A stretch of DNA of 59,634 bases from Xanthobacteraceae bacterium. GTDB lineage: Bacteria > Pseudomonadota > Alphaproteobacteria > Rhizobiales > Xanthobacteraceae. Numbering within the stretch: position 1 is the first letter of the stretch; the number at the start of each line of letters is the position of its first letter. The notes beneath the pieces are model-generated. The model was given only the letters and a program-made list of their open reading frames with translations. It was not told the DNA's origin and did no database searches. Made by a program: the position numbers and the translations under genes. Shown in pieces: positions 25,434 to 33,464 of the stretch. The stretch is taken from NCBI GenBank assembly GCA_019746135.1, contig JAIESI010000076.1, positions 1 through 59,634 of the forward strand, written 5' to 3'.

Positions 25434-25576
25434 TTTTCAAAAAGTGGATAACGGCCCGTTTTGAGCGTCATTTTCCCCGTTCCGGGGGAGTGATGCAGTG
25501 TCGCACCCGCATTTTGTTACCGTTCATTTGGGCGCCTTTAGCGTTGCATTGGGCGACCAAGGAAAGGAACGCGACA

Positions 25577-25885
25577 ATGTCTCGCCTCGCTTTATTGCTC
25601 GCCGCGGCAGCGACTGCGGCAGTGGCGGCTTCGATCTCGCCCGCGGAAGCTCGCGACGGTTGCGGACGCGGCTGGTACTACAACGGCTACCGCTGCGTGC
25701 CGGCGCACGGCGGCGGATATCGCGGGCACGGATACCGTGATCCCGGCTCGTACTACGCCCCCAACTTCCGCGGGAACGTCGTGCGCCCTGTCATGGGTGA
25801 CAACGGCGCGATCTCGTGCAGCAATCCCAACTACACCTGGCAGGACGGCGCATGTAAGCCGTACCGCGGGCGTCGTGGCTGGTGA
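25577..25885 (+). CDS. Small secreted Gly/Tyr-rich protein
   Basis: This is a 102-residue protein with a signal peptide (LALLLAAAATAAVAASISPAEA) and a mature part rich in Gly, Tyr and Arg. Its Cys pattern is DGCGRGWYYNGYRCVP, then AISCSNPNYTWQDGACKP. Such short exported proteins are common in Bradyrhizobium relatives and have no assigned function. ATG 25577 follows AAGGAAC. A strong terminator lies 12 bases after the stop. Confidence 0.75.
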   Translation: MSRLALLLAAAATAAVAASISPAEARDGCGRGWYYNGYRCVPAHGGGYRGHGYRDPGSYYAPNFRGNVVRPVMGDNGAISCSNPNYTWQDGACKPYRGRRGW

Positions 25886-25897
25886 CCCTGAAGAAAG

Positions 25898-25928
25898 AGG
25901 CCGCCGCAGTTGGCGGCCTTTTTCTTTT
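25898..25928 (+). terminator. Rho-independent terminator
   Basis: AGGCCGCC (25898-25905), loop GCAGTT and GGCGGCCT (25912-25919) are followed by TTTTTCTTTT. The reverse strand also has a T-rich run after the stem, so it may serve both convergent genes. Confidence 0.9.
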
Positions 25929-26281
25929 CACCACGTCCTCGTCTTTGGAGATCGGTTGGTACGGCCTTTGCGCTGATTCGCCGCCGCTTGCTTCCTCTCG
26001 CGATGCCTCTCGCCGACCCTGACCCAGCCACCCCCGCAAACCAGAGCGAACGACGCGTCGACAAGCTCAGCCGCCCACTCCCGGCAGATCAGGGCATAAG
26101 CGATCAAGGCCGGCATGAGCCCGGCGTAGACGCCGAACAGTGCGCCGAAGGCGAACGCCCGGCCACGCGGAAAGCGGACGAAGATCGCGTTGAGGTGGCG
26201 GCCGAGGAGCCGGGACGAATCCCAAGTGAGGCCGATCACCATCGTGGCCAGGGCAACCGCACCGCTCAAATAAACGATCAT
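25928..26281 (-). CDS. Hypothetical small membrane protein
   Basis: This is a 117-residue frame starting at ATG 26281. Hydrophobic stretches at about 3-20 and 44-66 (FGALFGVYAGLMPALIAYALI) predict two membrane helices, and the tail is very basic. The composition is plausible for a real protein but no family is recognised, and the end lies in the terminator of the convergent gene. Confidence 0.4.
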   Translation of the reverse strand: MIVYLSGAVALATMVIGLTWDSSRLLGRHLNAIFVRFPRGRAFAFGALFGVYAGLMPALIAYALICREWAAELVDASFALVCGGGWVRVGERHRERKQAAANQRKGRTNRSPKTRTW

Positions 26282-26418
26282 GGCTCACCACAGACGAGAA
26301 CAGCACGCACCGGTTGGTGCCGTCCCATTGAGGCGGGTTTAAGTTTGCCGGTTGCCCGGCTAATCTCGGGACCCGCAATCGTTTTGTCCCTCCCCTTCCA
26401 ACCTCAAGCGAGTCTCGC

Positions 26419-28026
26419 GTGAACGACATTCTGATCCGCGGCGGCGTCCTCTATGACGGCAGCGGAGCCCCGGGCGTGCCGGCCGATGTGGCGATCAAGG
26501 ACGGGCGCCTGGCCAAAATCGGATCGGACCTCACCGAGCCCGCGCGCCGGACCATCGATGCGAGGGGGCTCGCGGTCGCGCCGGGCTTCATCGACATCAA
26601 GACCCATTCCGACTTCACGCTGCCGATCAATCCCAAGGCCGAAAGCAAGGTGCGCCAGGGCGTCACCACCGAGATCATCGGCCATTGCGGCTTCTCGGTG
26701 GCGCCATGCCTGCCCGGCAAGGTGGAGCTGTTGAAGGACTACCTGAGCCCGTCGGCGCCCTGGACCCCGTTCCGCGAGCTGACGTTCCCCGACTATCTCG
26801 ACACGTTTCCCGCGACCTCGGTGAACGCCGGCATACTGGTCGGCCACAACACGCTGCGCCTCATGACCATGGGCATGAGCGACCGCGAACCGACCGCGTC
26901 CGAGCTCGATCACATGGTCGCGCTCCTGGAGGCGGGTCTTCAGGCGGGCGCGCTCGGCCTGTCGTCCGGCCTGTTCACGCCGCCGGGCTCCTACGCCAAG
27001 CCCGCCGAGATGCACGCGCTCGGCCGCGTGCTCAAGGCCCACAACGCCGCCTACTTCACCCACCTGCGCGACGAGTCCGACAAGGTGCTCGACGCGGTGC
27101 AGGAGGCGATCGACTTTGCCGAAGCCTGCCGCGTGCATGTGGAGATCGTGCACTTCAAGTGCTCCGGCACCAACAACTGGGGCAAGGCCGAGGCGGCGCT
27201 GAAGATGATCGCCAACGCGAAGGCGCGCGGGCTTGCCATCGACTGCGACGCCTATCCTTACGCCGCGGGCTCGAACCCGCTGAAGAACCTCCTGCCGCAA
27301 TGGGTGCAGTCCGGCGGCGTGCCGGCGATGCTCGCCCGGCTCAAGGAAGCCGACACGCGCGACAAGATCCGCGCCGACATCGCCCGCGACGGGCTCAACA
27401 ACTGGGGCCGCATCCCCTCGTGGGACTGCGTGCAGATCTCGATCTCGCCGAACCTGCCGCAGTATTCCGGCCGCACCCTCCTGTCGCTGGCGAACGAGCG
27501 CGGCGCGGACCCCCTCGACACGCTCTGCGACTATCTCGTCGACGACCAGGCGGCGACCCGCGTCCTCGTCACCTCGATCTCCGAGGACGACATCGAGACC
27601 ATCGTCGCCTCGCCGATGGCGCTGGTCGGCTCCGACGGCAATTGCGTCGCGCCCTACGGCCAGGTCGGCAAGGGCATGCCGCATCCGCGCTTCTACGGCA
27701 CGTTCCCGCGCATCATCCACCACTATGTGCGCGAGCGCGGCACGCTGCCGCTCGAGCTTGCGATCCACAAGATGACGGGGGCCACGGCGCGGGCGCTGAA
27801 CTTTTCCGATCGCGGGCTGCTGAAGCAAGGCTATCGCGCCGACGTCGCGATCTTCGACCCGGCGGACTTCCAAGACCGAGCGACCTATGCCGAACCGCAC
27901 CAGTTTCCGTCCGGCGCAAGGACGACGGTGATCGTCAACGGCGTGATGGTGGTGGAGGACGCGACGCACACCGAGACGCTGCCAGGGAAGGTGCTGAGGC
28001 GGGATGCAAGCGGCAAAGTGGCCTGA
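26419..28026 (+). CDS. D-aminoacylase / N-acyl-D-amino-acid deacylase family amidohydrolase
   Basis: The 535-residue metal hydrolase resembles enzymes releasing D-amino acids from N-acyl forms. Metal-site residues are C90 in IIGHCGFSVAP, His in YFTHLRDE, His in VEIVHFKCSG and Asp in ALVGSDGN. The first His of the usual HxH in the first strand is replaced: the motif reads IDIK(61)TH(63)SD. It starts at GTG 26419. The C-terminal strands GYRADVAIFDP and VIVNGVMVVED are typical. It stands alone, with no obvious operon partner. Confidence 0.87.
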   Translation: MNDILIRGGVLYDGSGAPGVPADVAIKDGRLAKIGSDLTEPARRTIDARGLAVAPGFIDIKTHSDFTLPINPKAESKVRQGVTTEIIGHCGFSVAPCLPGKVELLKDYLSPSAPWTPFRELTFPDYLDTFPATSVNAGILVGHNTLRLMTMGMSDREPTASELDHMVALLEAGLQAGALGLSSGLFTPPGSYAKPAEMHALGRVLKAHNAAYFTHLRDESDKVLDAVQEAIDFAEACRVHVEIVHFKCSGTNNWGKAEAALKMIANAKARGLAIDCDAYPYAAGSNPLKNLLPQWVQSGGVPAMLARLKEADTRDKIRADIARDGLNNWGRIPSWDCVQISISPNLPQYSGRTLLSLANERGADPLDTLCDYLVDDQAATRVLVTSISEDDIETIVASPMALVGSDGNCVAPYGQVGKGMPHPRFYGTFPRIIHHYVRERGTLPLELAIHKMTGATARALNFSDRGLLKQGYRADVAIFDPADFQDRATYAEPHQFPSGARTTVIVNGVMVVEDATHTETLPGKVLRRDASGKVA

Positions 28027-28454
28027 TGCAGAAGCAACTCATTGCGCTACATGAGGAACCGCGATCGATAGTTCGTTTCGCCAGCTTTATACTTTTGGTT
28101 GTAATTATTCAAAAATGCTCTCATTGAGGGAGGCGATGGTTTCGATAGCGTCCCGCATGCTGCTTCGCGTTGGGCCACGACACGCCAGCTCGCGGCGTTG
28201 AGCCGTCCCCGGCGCTGTCGATGGCGTGCACCATCGCCCTCACCGCGGCGGCCGCCTGCCGCTTTCGCGCATCAGACCTTTTGCCGGCTCAGCAGATATA
28301 GAGTGGGCAAAGCCGCGAAGCGGCATAGCCGTCCGAAGGACGGCGTCGCTTCGCTCGCCTACGCCACCACTTTGCGCGGAGCAAGAGTGGTGGGCCCGGC
28401 CATAGCGCGTCGAAGACGCGCGTGAACGCGCTACTGCGCGCCTTGGCCCACCCT
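28027..28454. repeat. Intergenic stretch ending in a dispersed repeat used as IS target
   Basis: From 28027 to about 28300 I see no gene. From about 28302 the sequence begins GTGGGCAAAG, carries the GCCGTCC-GAA-GGACGGC hairpin also found at 6523-6594 (here 28326-28362), and ends CCTTGGCCCACCCT at 28441-28454. The outer GTGGGC/GCCCAC arms suggest one large palindromic repeat unit cut by the IS110 element at its right edge. Confidence 0.65.
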
Positions 28455-28509
28455 GTACCCCTGCTGGCGTTCGGAATTGGTCTTGACTGTAGACTGGCCG
28501 GACGGGCCG

Positions 28510-28651
28510 ATCTGCCGGGAGCCACCATGGCCCACCCGTGCCGCGAGCACCAACGTAGGACACGTGCCCCGGCAGATGGCCGCAACGCAGGTCCGGTAGG
28601 AAGTTTGCGCCTGGAGCGCCCGTACAGGGATTGATCAGCGTTGCGAAGGCC
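28510..28651 (+). ncRNA. Candidate IS110 bridge RNA (target and donor loops)
   Basis: Two successive structures precede the transposase gene. Loop 1 has stem ATCTGCCGGG/CCCGGCAGAT (28510-28519 with 28568-28577), an internal loop, and hairpin GTGC-CGCGA-GCAC (28538-28550). Loop 2 has stem GGCC-GCAACGC/GCGTTGC-gaa-GGCC (28578-28588 with 28638-28651) and hairpin GCGC-CTGGA-GCGC (28607-28619). Loop 1 carries TGGCCCACCC (equal to left flank 28444-28453) and CAACGTAGG (complement CCTACGTTG; right flank CCTGCGACG). Loop 2 carries GGTAGGAAGT (equal to right end 30134-30143) and GTACAGG (complement CCTGTAC, equal to 28452-28458). TTGACT at 28483-28488 may be a -35 box. The extents are those of the stems; the transcript may be longer on the 5' side. 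Confidence 0.8.
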
Positions 28652-28671
28652 CGAGCACAGGAGGTGAGTGC

Positions 28672-29916
28672 ATGGGTGATGTTCATTGGTTTGTCGGGAT
28701 CGACTGGTCGAGCACGCAGCATCGCATCTGTCTGCTCGATGCCGATGGGCGGCACGTGGCCGAGCGCGACGTGACGCATGATGGCACCGGCCTGGCGGAG
28801 CTCTGCGCCTGGCTGATGGTGCGGACCAAAGCAGAGCCGGCGGAGATCGCGGTCGCGATCGAGACGCCGCATGGACCGGTGGTGGAGGCGCTGCTGGAAC
28901 GCGGCTTCCAGGTGTTCGCCACCAATCCGAAGCAGCTCGATCGCTTCCGCGATCGGTTCAGTGTCGCCGGCGCCAAGGATGACAGCCGTGACGCTCAGGT
29001 CCTGGCCGACTCGCTGCGCACCGATGGCCGCGCCTTCCGCCGGCTGATGCGCGATGACCCGCTGGTGATCGAGCTGCGCGAGTGGTCGCGCCTGCACGAG
29101 GAGCTCAGGCAGGAGCAGAACCGCCTCGGCAATCGCGTGCGCGATCAGTTGTGGCGCTATTATCCGCAGGCGCTGCAGCTCGCTGGTGGGAACCTCGCTG
29201 CCAACTGGTTCCTCGAGCTGTGGAAACGGCTGCCCACGCCGGCAAAAGCCGCCCGCGCGACCGAGAGGCCGATCGCCCGCCTCCTCAAGGCGCATCGCAT
29301 CCGTCGTCTGCAGGCGGCCGATGTGCTGCGCATCCTGCGCCAGCCGCCGCTGTCGGTCGCGCCGGGCACCACAGAAGCCGCCGGCGCTCATCTGCGCTCG
29401 CTGGTGCAGCGCATCCGCCTGGTCAATCAGCAGATCAAGGAGGCCGAACGACGGCTGGATGAGCTCTGCGCCGCCATCGAGCAGACCACGCCGGGGCAGA
29501 TTTGCGAGCAGCACGACGTTGCGATCCTGCGATCCATGCCAGGGCTCGGCAGGATCATCATCGCCGCGCTGCTCGCCGAGGCCTGCGCGCCTCTGCGGTT
29601 GCGAGATTACCACGCCTTGCGGGTCCTGTCGGGCCAAGCCCCGGTGACGCGCCGCAGCGGCAAGACCTGCATCGTGCTGCGGCGGCACGCCTGCAACAAT
29701 CGGCTGCGCAACGCCCTCTATCAGTGGGCCCGCGTCGCGATGCAGCACGACCCGATCAGCAAACGTCGTTATGCCGAGCTGCGCGCCCGCGGTCACAGCC
29801 ACGGCCGCGCCTTGCGCAGCCTCGGCGATCGCTTGCTCTATGTCCTCTGCACGTTGCTGGAGCGCCGAACACCGTTCGATCCGAACCACAGGAGCCGACA
29901 AATGGCGGTCGCCTGA
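28672..29916 (+). CDS. IS110-family transposase (DEDD recombinase)
   Basis: The 414-residue protein has an N-terminal RuvC-like domain with D11 in VGIDWSS, E64 in AIETPHG, and D104 and D107 in AKDDSRDAQVLAD. A helical middle follows, then the C-terminal Transposase_20 domain (SMPGLGRIIIAALLAE, LSGQAPVTRRSGKT), where S329 is the likely nucleophile. All catalytic residues are present, so the element may be active. GGAGGTGAGTGC precedes the ATG. IS110 enzymes use a bridge RNA encoded in the element's non-coding end. Confidence 0.95.
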   Translation: MGDVHWFVGIDWSSTQHRICLLDADGRHVAERDVTHDGTGLAELCAWLMVRTKAEPAEIAVAIETPHGPVVEALLERGFQVFATNPKQLDRFRDRFSVAGAKDDSRDAQVLADSLRTDGRAFRRLMRDDPLVIELREWSRLHEELRQEQNRLGNRVRDQLWRYYPQALQLAGGNLAANWFLELWKRLPTPAKAARATERPIARLLKAHRIRRLQAADVLRILRQPPLSVAPGTTEAAGAHLRSLVQRIRLVNQQIKEAERRLDELCAAIEQTTPGQICEQHDVAILRSMPGLGRIIIAALLAEACAPLRLRDYHALRVLSGQAPVTRRSGKTCIVLRRHACNNRLRNALYQWARVAMQHDPISKRRYAELRARGHSHGRALRSLGDRLLYVLCTLLERRTPFDPNHRSRQMAVA

Positions 29917-29964
29917 AGCCCATCCCTTGGTTCGGCCACCAGGCGACCATCCCTTCGTCCCGAC

Positions 29965-30049
29965 CTGCCGATCGGCAGAGCGCCACGCGCAGCCGCGGTC
30001 CAGGATGCCGCTTGCGGCACCGGCGCAGCCGGCGCGAAGCGTCCTGGAC
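29965..30049. ncRNA. Structured segment downstream of the transposase gene
   Basis: CTGCCGATCGGCAG (29965-29978) is a perfect palindrome. It is followed by a cloverleaf-like unit: GTCCAGGA (29998-30005) pairs with TCCTGGAC (30042-30049) and encloses two hairpins, TGCCG-CTTG-CGGCA (30006-30019) and CCGG-CGCAG-CCGG (30020-30032). There is no U-tract. Its role is unknown; it could be a transcript-stability or end-recognition structure of the IS. Confidence 0.5.
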
Positions 30050-30209
30050 GGCGGCGAGCATGGCGCTACCATCGCCGGCAACGGGACCACGGCCGCCGCG
30101 GGCTTGCCGCCCCGCAAATCTTGCTTGATCGATGGTAGGAAGTCCTGCGACGCTGCCCGAGTTGCAAGGTTTGCGTCCGAAACAGATTCACGTGGACGAT
30201 CGGACCGCG

Positions 30210-32438
30210 CTACGCGCTCAGCTTGTCGAGCGTGATCGGCAGGTCGCGCACCCGCTTTCCCGTCGCGTGATAGACCGCGTTGGCGACCGCCGCCGCGACC
30301 CCGACGATGCCGATCTCGCCGAGCCCCTTGAGGCCCAGCGGATTGCTGTCGTCGGGCTCGTCGACAAAGATCACCTTGATGTCGTGGATGTCGGCGTGCA
30401 CCGGCACGGCATATTCGGCAAGGTTGGCGTTCATGATCCGGCCGATCCGGTGATCGACATGCGTCTCCTCGTGCAGCGCCATGCCGATGCCCCAGACCAC
30501 GCTGCCGAGGATCTGGCTGCCGCCGGTCTTGGTGTTGAGGATGCGGCCGGCCGCGACCGCGCTGACCGCGCGGGTGACGCGGACGACGCCGAGCTGCTCG
30601 TCCACCCTCACCTCGACAAAGTGCGCGGCGTGCGTGTTGTTGGCGCGGCTGTGGTCGCCGGAGGGGCTGGTGGTCTTTTCCTGCACGATGCGGTCCACCG
30701 CGCCCTGCCGCATCGCGTCGGCGATCGACACGCCGCGCGAGGGGTCGCGCTTGCTGACAAGCTTGCCGTCGGCCAGCGTCACGTCGTCGGCCGCGGCGCC
30801 GGCGAGCGGTGAATTCGGCAACTGCTGCGCCATGCGCAGCAGCTCGTCGCGGATCGCGCCGGCGGTGGTCATGATGCCGTTCGACACCGAGGTGGCTATC
30901 CACGAGCCGCCTTCGACCGGCGATTGCGGCAGGCTCGAGTCGCCGAGCTTGATGCTGATGTTGTCGAGCGGCACACCAAGCATGTCGGCGGCGACCTGCG
31001 CCATGATGGTGTAAGTGCCGGTGCCGATGTCGGAGGTGGCGCACGCCACCTCGCCATGGCCGTTGGCGGAGAGCGCGATGCGGACCGTGATCGGCACCTG
31101 CAGCGCCTCCCAGATGCCGGTCGCCATGCCGTAGCCGATCAGGTCCTGGCCGTCGCGCATCGAGCGCGGCTCGGGGCTGCGCTGGTCCCAGCCGAACGCC
31201 TGCGCGCCTTCCCGGTAGCATTCGCGCAGCGCCTTGCTCGCGAACGGCTTGTCCTCGTTCTGGTCGCGCTCCGAGTAGCATCTGAGGCGAAGCTCGACCG
31301 GGTCGACCTTCAGCTTGACCGCGAGCTCGTCCATCGCCGACTCGAGCGCGAACAGCGCGGTGGTGGCGCTCGGCGCGCGCATGTCGCACGAGGTCGCGAG
31401 ATCGAGCTTGGCGAGCCGATGCGCGTATTTCGCATTCGGCGATTTGTAGAGCGCGCCGGACCAGCCGGTTTCCTGCCGGTGGAAGTCCTCGTACTGCGAG
31501 GTGATGGTCACCGCATCGTGGGTGATCACGTCGAGCGTCCCGCCGGTGTTGGCGCCGATCGCGATCTGCTGGATCATCGCCGGCCGGTGGCCGATCTGAT
31601 ACATCTGCGGCCGCGTCAGCACGAGCTGCACCGAGCGCTGCAGCGCGCGCGCCGCGAGCACCGCGAGCACCACCTGGAACTGCGGGCGAAGCCCCGAGCC
31701 GAAGCCGCCGCCCATATAGGGCGACATGACGCGCACGTCCTCGGGCTTCATGCCGAATACGCCGCACAAATACTTGTGCACGTTCTGCACGCCCTGGGTC
31801 TTGTCGTAGACCGTGAGCCTGCCGCCCGGCTCGACGACCACCGTCGAGGCATAAAGCTCCATCGGGTTGTGATGCTCGATCGGAACGAAATACTCGGCTT
31901 CGTGACGCACCGCGGCTTGGGCGAGCGCCCGGTCGGGCTCACCGCGCGGCTTCGGCGGCGCGAACGCGGCCTCCATCGGGCTGGTCGGCGCCTTGACCGG
32001 GACCGCCGCGTCGCGCGCACGATAGATGTCCGTCACGTGCGGCTCGGTCGCGTATTCCACCTTGACCAGCGACGCCGCGTGGCGCGCGGCCTCCGACGTT
32101 TCGGCAACGACCAGCGCGATCGGCTGGCCGTTGAACATGACCTTGTTGTCGAACAGCGGCCGGAACGGCGACCCATCCGGCGCCACGTCGTCCTTCCAGT
32201 CCTCGTCCTTGTCGGCCATCCGTGGACGGTTCTCGTGCGTCAGCACGGTCAGGACACCCCTGACGCGGCTGGCCGCGCCGGTGTCGATCCTGGTGATCCG
32301 GCCCTTCGTGATCGTCGCGCCGACGACGCTCGCATGCGCAAGCCCCGGCACGTTGAACTCGGCGGCATATTTTGCGGCGCCGGTGACCTTCGCGACACCG
32401 TCGACACGGGATGTGGCGGTTCCGATATAGGTTGCCAT
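30210..32438 (-). CDS. paoC: Periplasmic aldehyde oxidoreductase, molybdenum-binding subunit (PaoC-like)
   Basis: The 742-residue large subunit of the xanthine oxidase family binds molybdenum cytosine dinucleotide and oxidises aldehydes in E. coli PaoABC. Visible elements are the N-terminal RVDGVAKVTGAAKYAAE, GGGFGSGLRPQ, MRAPS, the SDIGTGTYTIMAQ cofactor segment and the catalytic Glu (E708) in GLKGLGEIG. It starts 9 bases after paoB. Unlike E. coli, no paoD-type insertase gene follows: an IS110 element begins 63 bases downstream. Confidence 0.92.
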   Translation of the reverse strand: MATYIGTATSRVDGVAKVTGAAKYAAEFNVPGLAHASVVGATITKGRITRIDTGAASRVRGVLTVLTHENRPRMADKDEDWKDDVAPDGSPFRPLFDNKVMFNGQPIALVVAETSEAARHAASLVKVEYATEPHVTDIYRARDAAVPVKAPTSPMEAAFAPPKPRGEPDRALAQAAVRHEAEYFVPIEHHNPMELYASTVVVEPGGRLTVYDKTQGVQNVHKYLCGVFGMKPEDVRVMSPYMGGGFGSGLRPQFQVVLAVLAARALQRSVQLVLTRPQMYQIGHRPAMIQQIAIGANTGGTLDVITHDAVTITSQYEDFHRQETGWSGALYKSPNAKYAHRLAKLDLATSCDMRAPSATTALFALESAMDELAVKLKVDPVELRLRCYSERDQNEDKPFASKALRECYREGAQAFGWDQRSPEPRSMRDGQDLIGYGMATGIWEALQVPITVRIALSANGHGEVACATSDIGTGTYTIMAQVAADMLGVPLDNISIKLGDSSLPQSPVEGGSWIATSVSNGIMTTAGAIRDELLRMAQQLPNSPLAGAAADDVTLADGKLVSKRDPSRGVSIADAMRQGAVDRIVQEKTTSPSGDHSRANNTHAAHFVEVRVDEQLGVVRVTRAVSAVAAGRILNTKTGGSQILGSVVWGIGMALHEETHVDHRIGRIMNANLAEYAVPVHADIHDIKVIFVDEPDDSNPLGLKGLGEIGIVGVAAAVANAVYHATGKRVRDLPITLDKLSA

Positions 32439-32447
32439 GGTCTCAGC

Positions 32448-33464
32448 TCACGCGATCTTCTTGTTGGACTGCACCTGCGGGGTGCCCCGCGCCGCCTGCG
32501 ACAGCGCGCGGACGATGGTCCGGCGCGCCAGATCGATCTTGAACGTGTTGTGCCCGAAGCCCCTGGCGCCGCGCAGCGCGAGATCGGCGGCCTCGGCAAA
32601 CGCCGCCTCGCCCGGTGCCTTGCCGCGCAGCGCCGCTTCGGCCTCGGCCTTGCGCCACGGCTTGTGGGCGACGCCGCCGAGCGCAAACCGCGCCTCGCGG
32701 ATGTTGCCGCCGTCAAGCTCGAGGCCGACCGCGACCGACACCAGCGCAAAGGCGTAGGACAGCCGGTCGCGGATCTTGAGGTAGGTGTAGTTCGTGCTGA
32801 ACCCCTTGGTCGGGAGCTCGATCGCGGTGATCAGCTCGTCGGCGCCGAGGTTGGTGTCGCGCTGCGGCGTATCGCCGGGCAGCCGGTGAAAGTCCGCAAA
32901 CGGTATCTCGCGCTCGCCGCGGGGACCGGTCACGCGAACCTTGGCCTCCAGCACCGTCAGCGCCACGCACATGTCCGACGGATGCACGGCGATGCAAGCC
33001 TCGCTGGTGCCGAGGATGGCGTTCATGCGGTTGACGCCGCCGATGGCCGAGCAGCCCGAGCCCGGCTCGCGTTTGTTGCAGGGCGTCGCGATGTCGTAAA
33101 AGTAAGCACAGCGCGTGCGCTGCAGCAGATTGCCGCCGACCGAGGCCATGTTGCGCAACTGCTGCGACGCGCCGGCGAGCAACGCACTCGAGAGCATCGG
33201 ATAGCGGCGCTCGACCTCCGGGTGATAGGCGAGGTCGGTGTTGCGCACGAGCGCGCCGATGTGAAGCCCGCCGCCGGGGATTTCCTCGACCTTGTCGAGC
33301 GGAAGCCGCGTGACGTCGATCAGCCTGGCCGGCTTCTCGACGTCCATCTTCATCAGGTCCACGAGATTGGTGCCGCCGGCGACGAACTTCGCACCGGGGC
33401 TCGCCGCCATCTGACGCACCGCGTCGGCGACGTTGCTTGCGCGCGAAAACTCAAAGCTGTTCAT
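32448..33464 (-). CDS. paoB: Aldehyde oxidoreductase FAD-binding subunit (PaoB-like)
   Basis: The 338-residue subunit carries FAD (AGGTNLVDLMK, SVGGNLLQRTRC) and the Cys set RTRCAYFYDIATPCNKREPG-SGC, which in PaoB holds an extra [4Fe-4S] cluster. I chose ATG 33464, which overlaps the paoA stop by 4 bases (ATGA); the frame is open far upstream but that part lies opposite paoA coding sequence. It passes electrons between PaoA and PaoC. Confidence 0.92.
   Translation of the reverse strand: MNSFEFSRASNVADAVRQMAASPGAKFVAGGTNLVDLMKMDVEKPARLIDVTRLPLDKVEEIPGGGLHIGALVRNTDLAYHPEVERRYPMLSSALLAGASQQLRNMASVGGNLLQRTRCAYFYDIATPCNKREPGSGCSAIGGVNRMNAILGTSEACIAVHPSDMCVALTVLEAKVRVTGPRGEREIPFADFHRLPGDTPQRDTNLGADELITAIELPTKGFSTNYTYLKIRDRLSYAFALVSVAVGLELDGGNIREARFALGGVAHKPWRKAEAEAALRGKAPGEAAFAEAADLALRGARGFGHNTFKIDLARRTIVRALSQAARGTPQVQSNKKIA

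Larger units (their letters stand above)
28455..30146 (+). mobile_element. IS110-family insertion sequence with predicted bridge RNA
   Basis: The 1.69-kb element carries one DEDD transposase gene and a 217-base non-coding left end. The ends were placed from the RNA guides. The left junction is TGGCCCACC-CT-GTACCCC (core CT at 28453-28454), and the right junction is GGTAGGAAGTC-CT-GCGACG (core CT at 30145-30146). There are no terminal inverted repeats and no target duplication beyond the CT core, as expected of IS110. It lies 64 bases after the paoC stop. Confidence 0.85.

Noticed and set aside
28240..31767. An 1175-codon open frame on the minus strand spanning the IS
   Set aside because: It runs antisense through the transposase gene and out of frame through paoC; the translation has no domain character.
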